5,734 nt of DNA from contig JAJRPH010000099.1 in NCBI GenBank assembly GCA_024280875.1, forward strand, positions 1-5,734, read 5' to 3'. Positions 5,566 through 5,734 of the stretch are shown here, piece after piece (position 1 is the first letter of the stretch; the number at the start of each line of letters is the position of its first letter). The DNA is from Deltaproteobacteria bacterium (lineage in GTDB: Bacteria > Desulfobacterota > Desulfobacteria > Desulfobacterales > Desulfosalsimonadaceae). Below the pieces are notes generated by a model that worked only from the letters and a program-made list of their open reading frames with translations, had not been told where the DNA came from and searched no databases. Position numbers and translations under genes: made by a program.

Positions 5566-5734
5566 CTCTCCCTTTAAAAAAAATACTATTTTTTTTGCCT
5601 GATTTAATAATTTATCACTGCTGTCCGGTTAACTTTTTTTACTACAATATAACACCTTGATTATTAATATGATACTTGCAATTTTATTTTTTGAGATAGC
5701 GTTTTCGGTTTTTTTGTTATTTTTCGCCTCCGGC

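Noticed and set aside
5566..5734. AT-rich leader with T-runs considered as a promoter region
   Set aside because: Several loose -10-like strings occur on the minus strand, but none has a partner -35 at 16-18 bp; nothing specific can be called.

Overview
The window reads as accessory, secretion-oriented DNA from a Gram-negative-type bacterium. AT-leaning composition, small families of secreted fibronectin type III (FN3) proteins, M4 metalloproteases and structured intergenic repeats would fit a Desulfobacterota-like (deltaproteobacterial) genome. This is an impression from protein style, not a demonstrated placement: no rRNA, tRNA or housekeeping gene is present. All recognisable genes lie on the minus strand, so transcription runs from high to low coordinates.

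In transcription order: (1) 5565-5224 is an orphan FN3 module, a diverged near-copy of the third FN3 domain of the next gene. It ends in an in-frame stop where the intact copy continues, so it looks like a relic of a duplicated paralogue. (2) 5166-2884 encodes a complete 760-residue secreted protein: signal peptide, a five-unit beta-propeller (four units of exactly 120 bp), three FN3 domains, an unrecognised aromatic-rich domain and a helical tail. (3) 2883-2420 is a 464-bp non-coding gap. It holds a 147-bp MITE-like element with 21-bp imperfect inverted arms, a 9-bp flanking direct repeat and several nested hairpins, plus a GC-rich palindromic patch. (4) 2419-1538 encodes a free-standing thermolysin-type propeptide (FTP plus PepSY) with an export signal and no catalytic domain. 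(5) 27 nt further on, 1510-1 encodes an M4 (thermolysin family) zinc metalloprotease with its own FTP-PepSY prodomain and the HExxH...E zinc site. It runs off the window at its C-terminal end.

Genes 4 and 5 are almost certainly co-transcribed. They form the most interesting unit: an exported propeptide-only protein that stops at the usual prodomain/catalytic boundary, directly followed by a complete protease of the same family. The plausible roles are a trans-acting chaperone or inhibitor of the protease, or the surviving front half of a tandem protease duplicate. The propeller/FN3 protein is a likely surface or extracellular binding protein. Its separation from the protease pair by a repeat-bearing gap argues against a single operon, though all products are predicted to be exported. 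No CRISPR array, RNA gene, autonomous transposase or phage gene was found.
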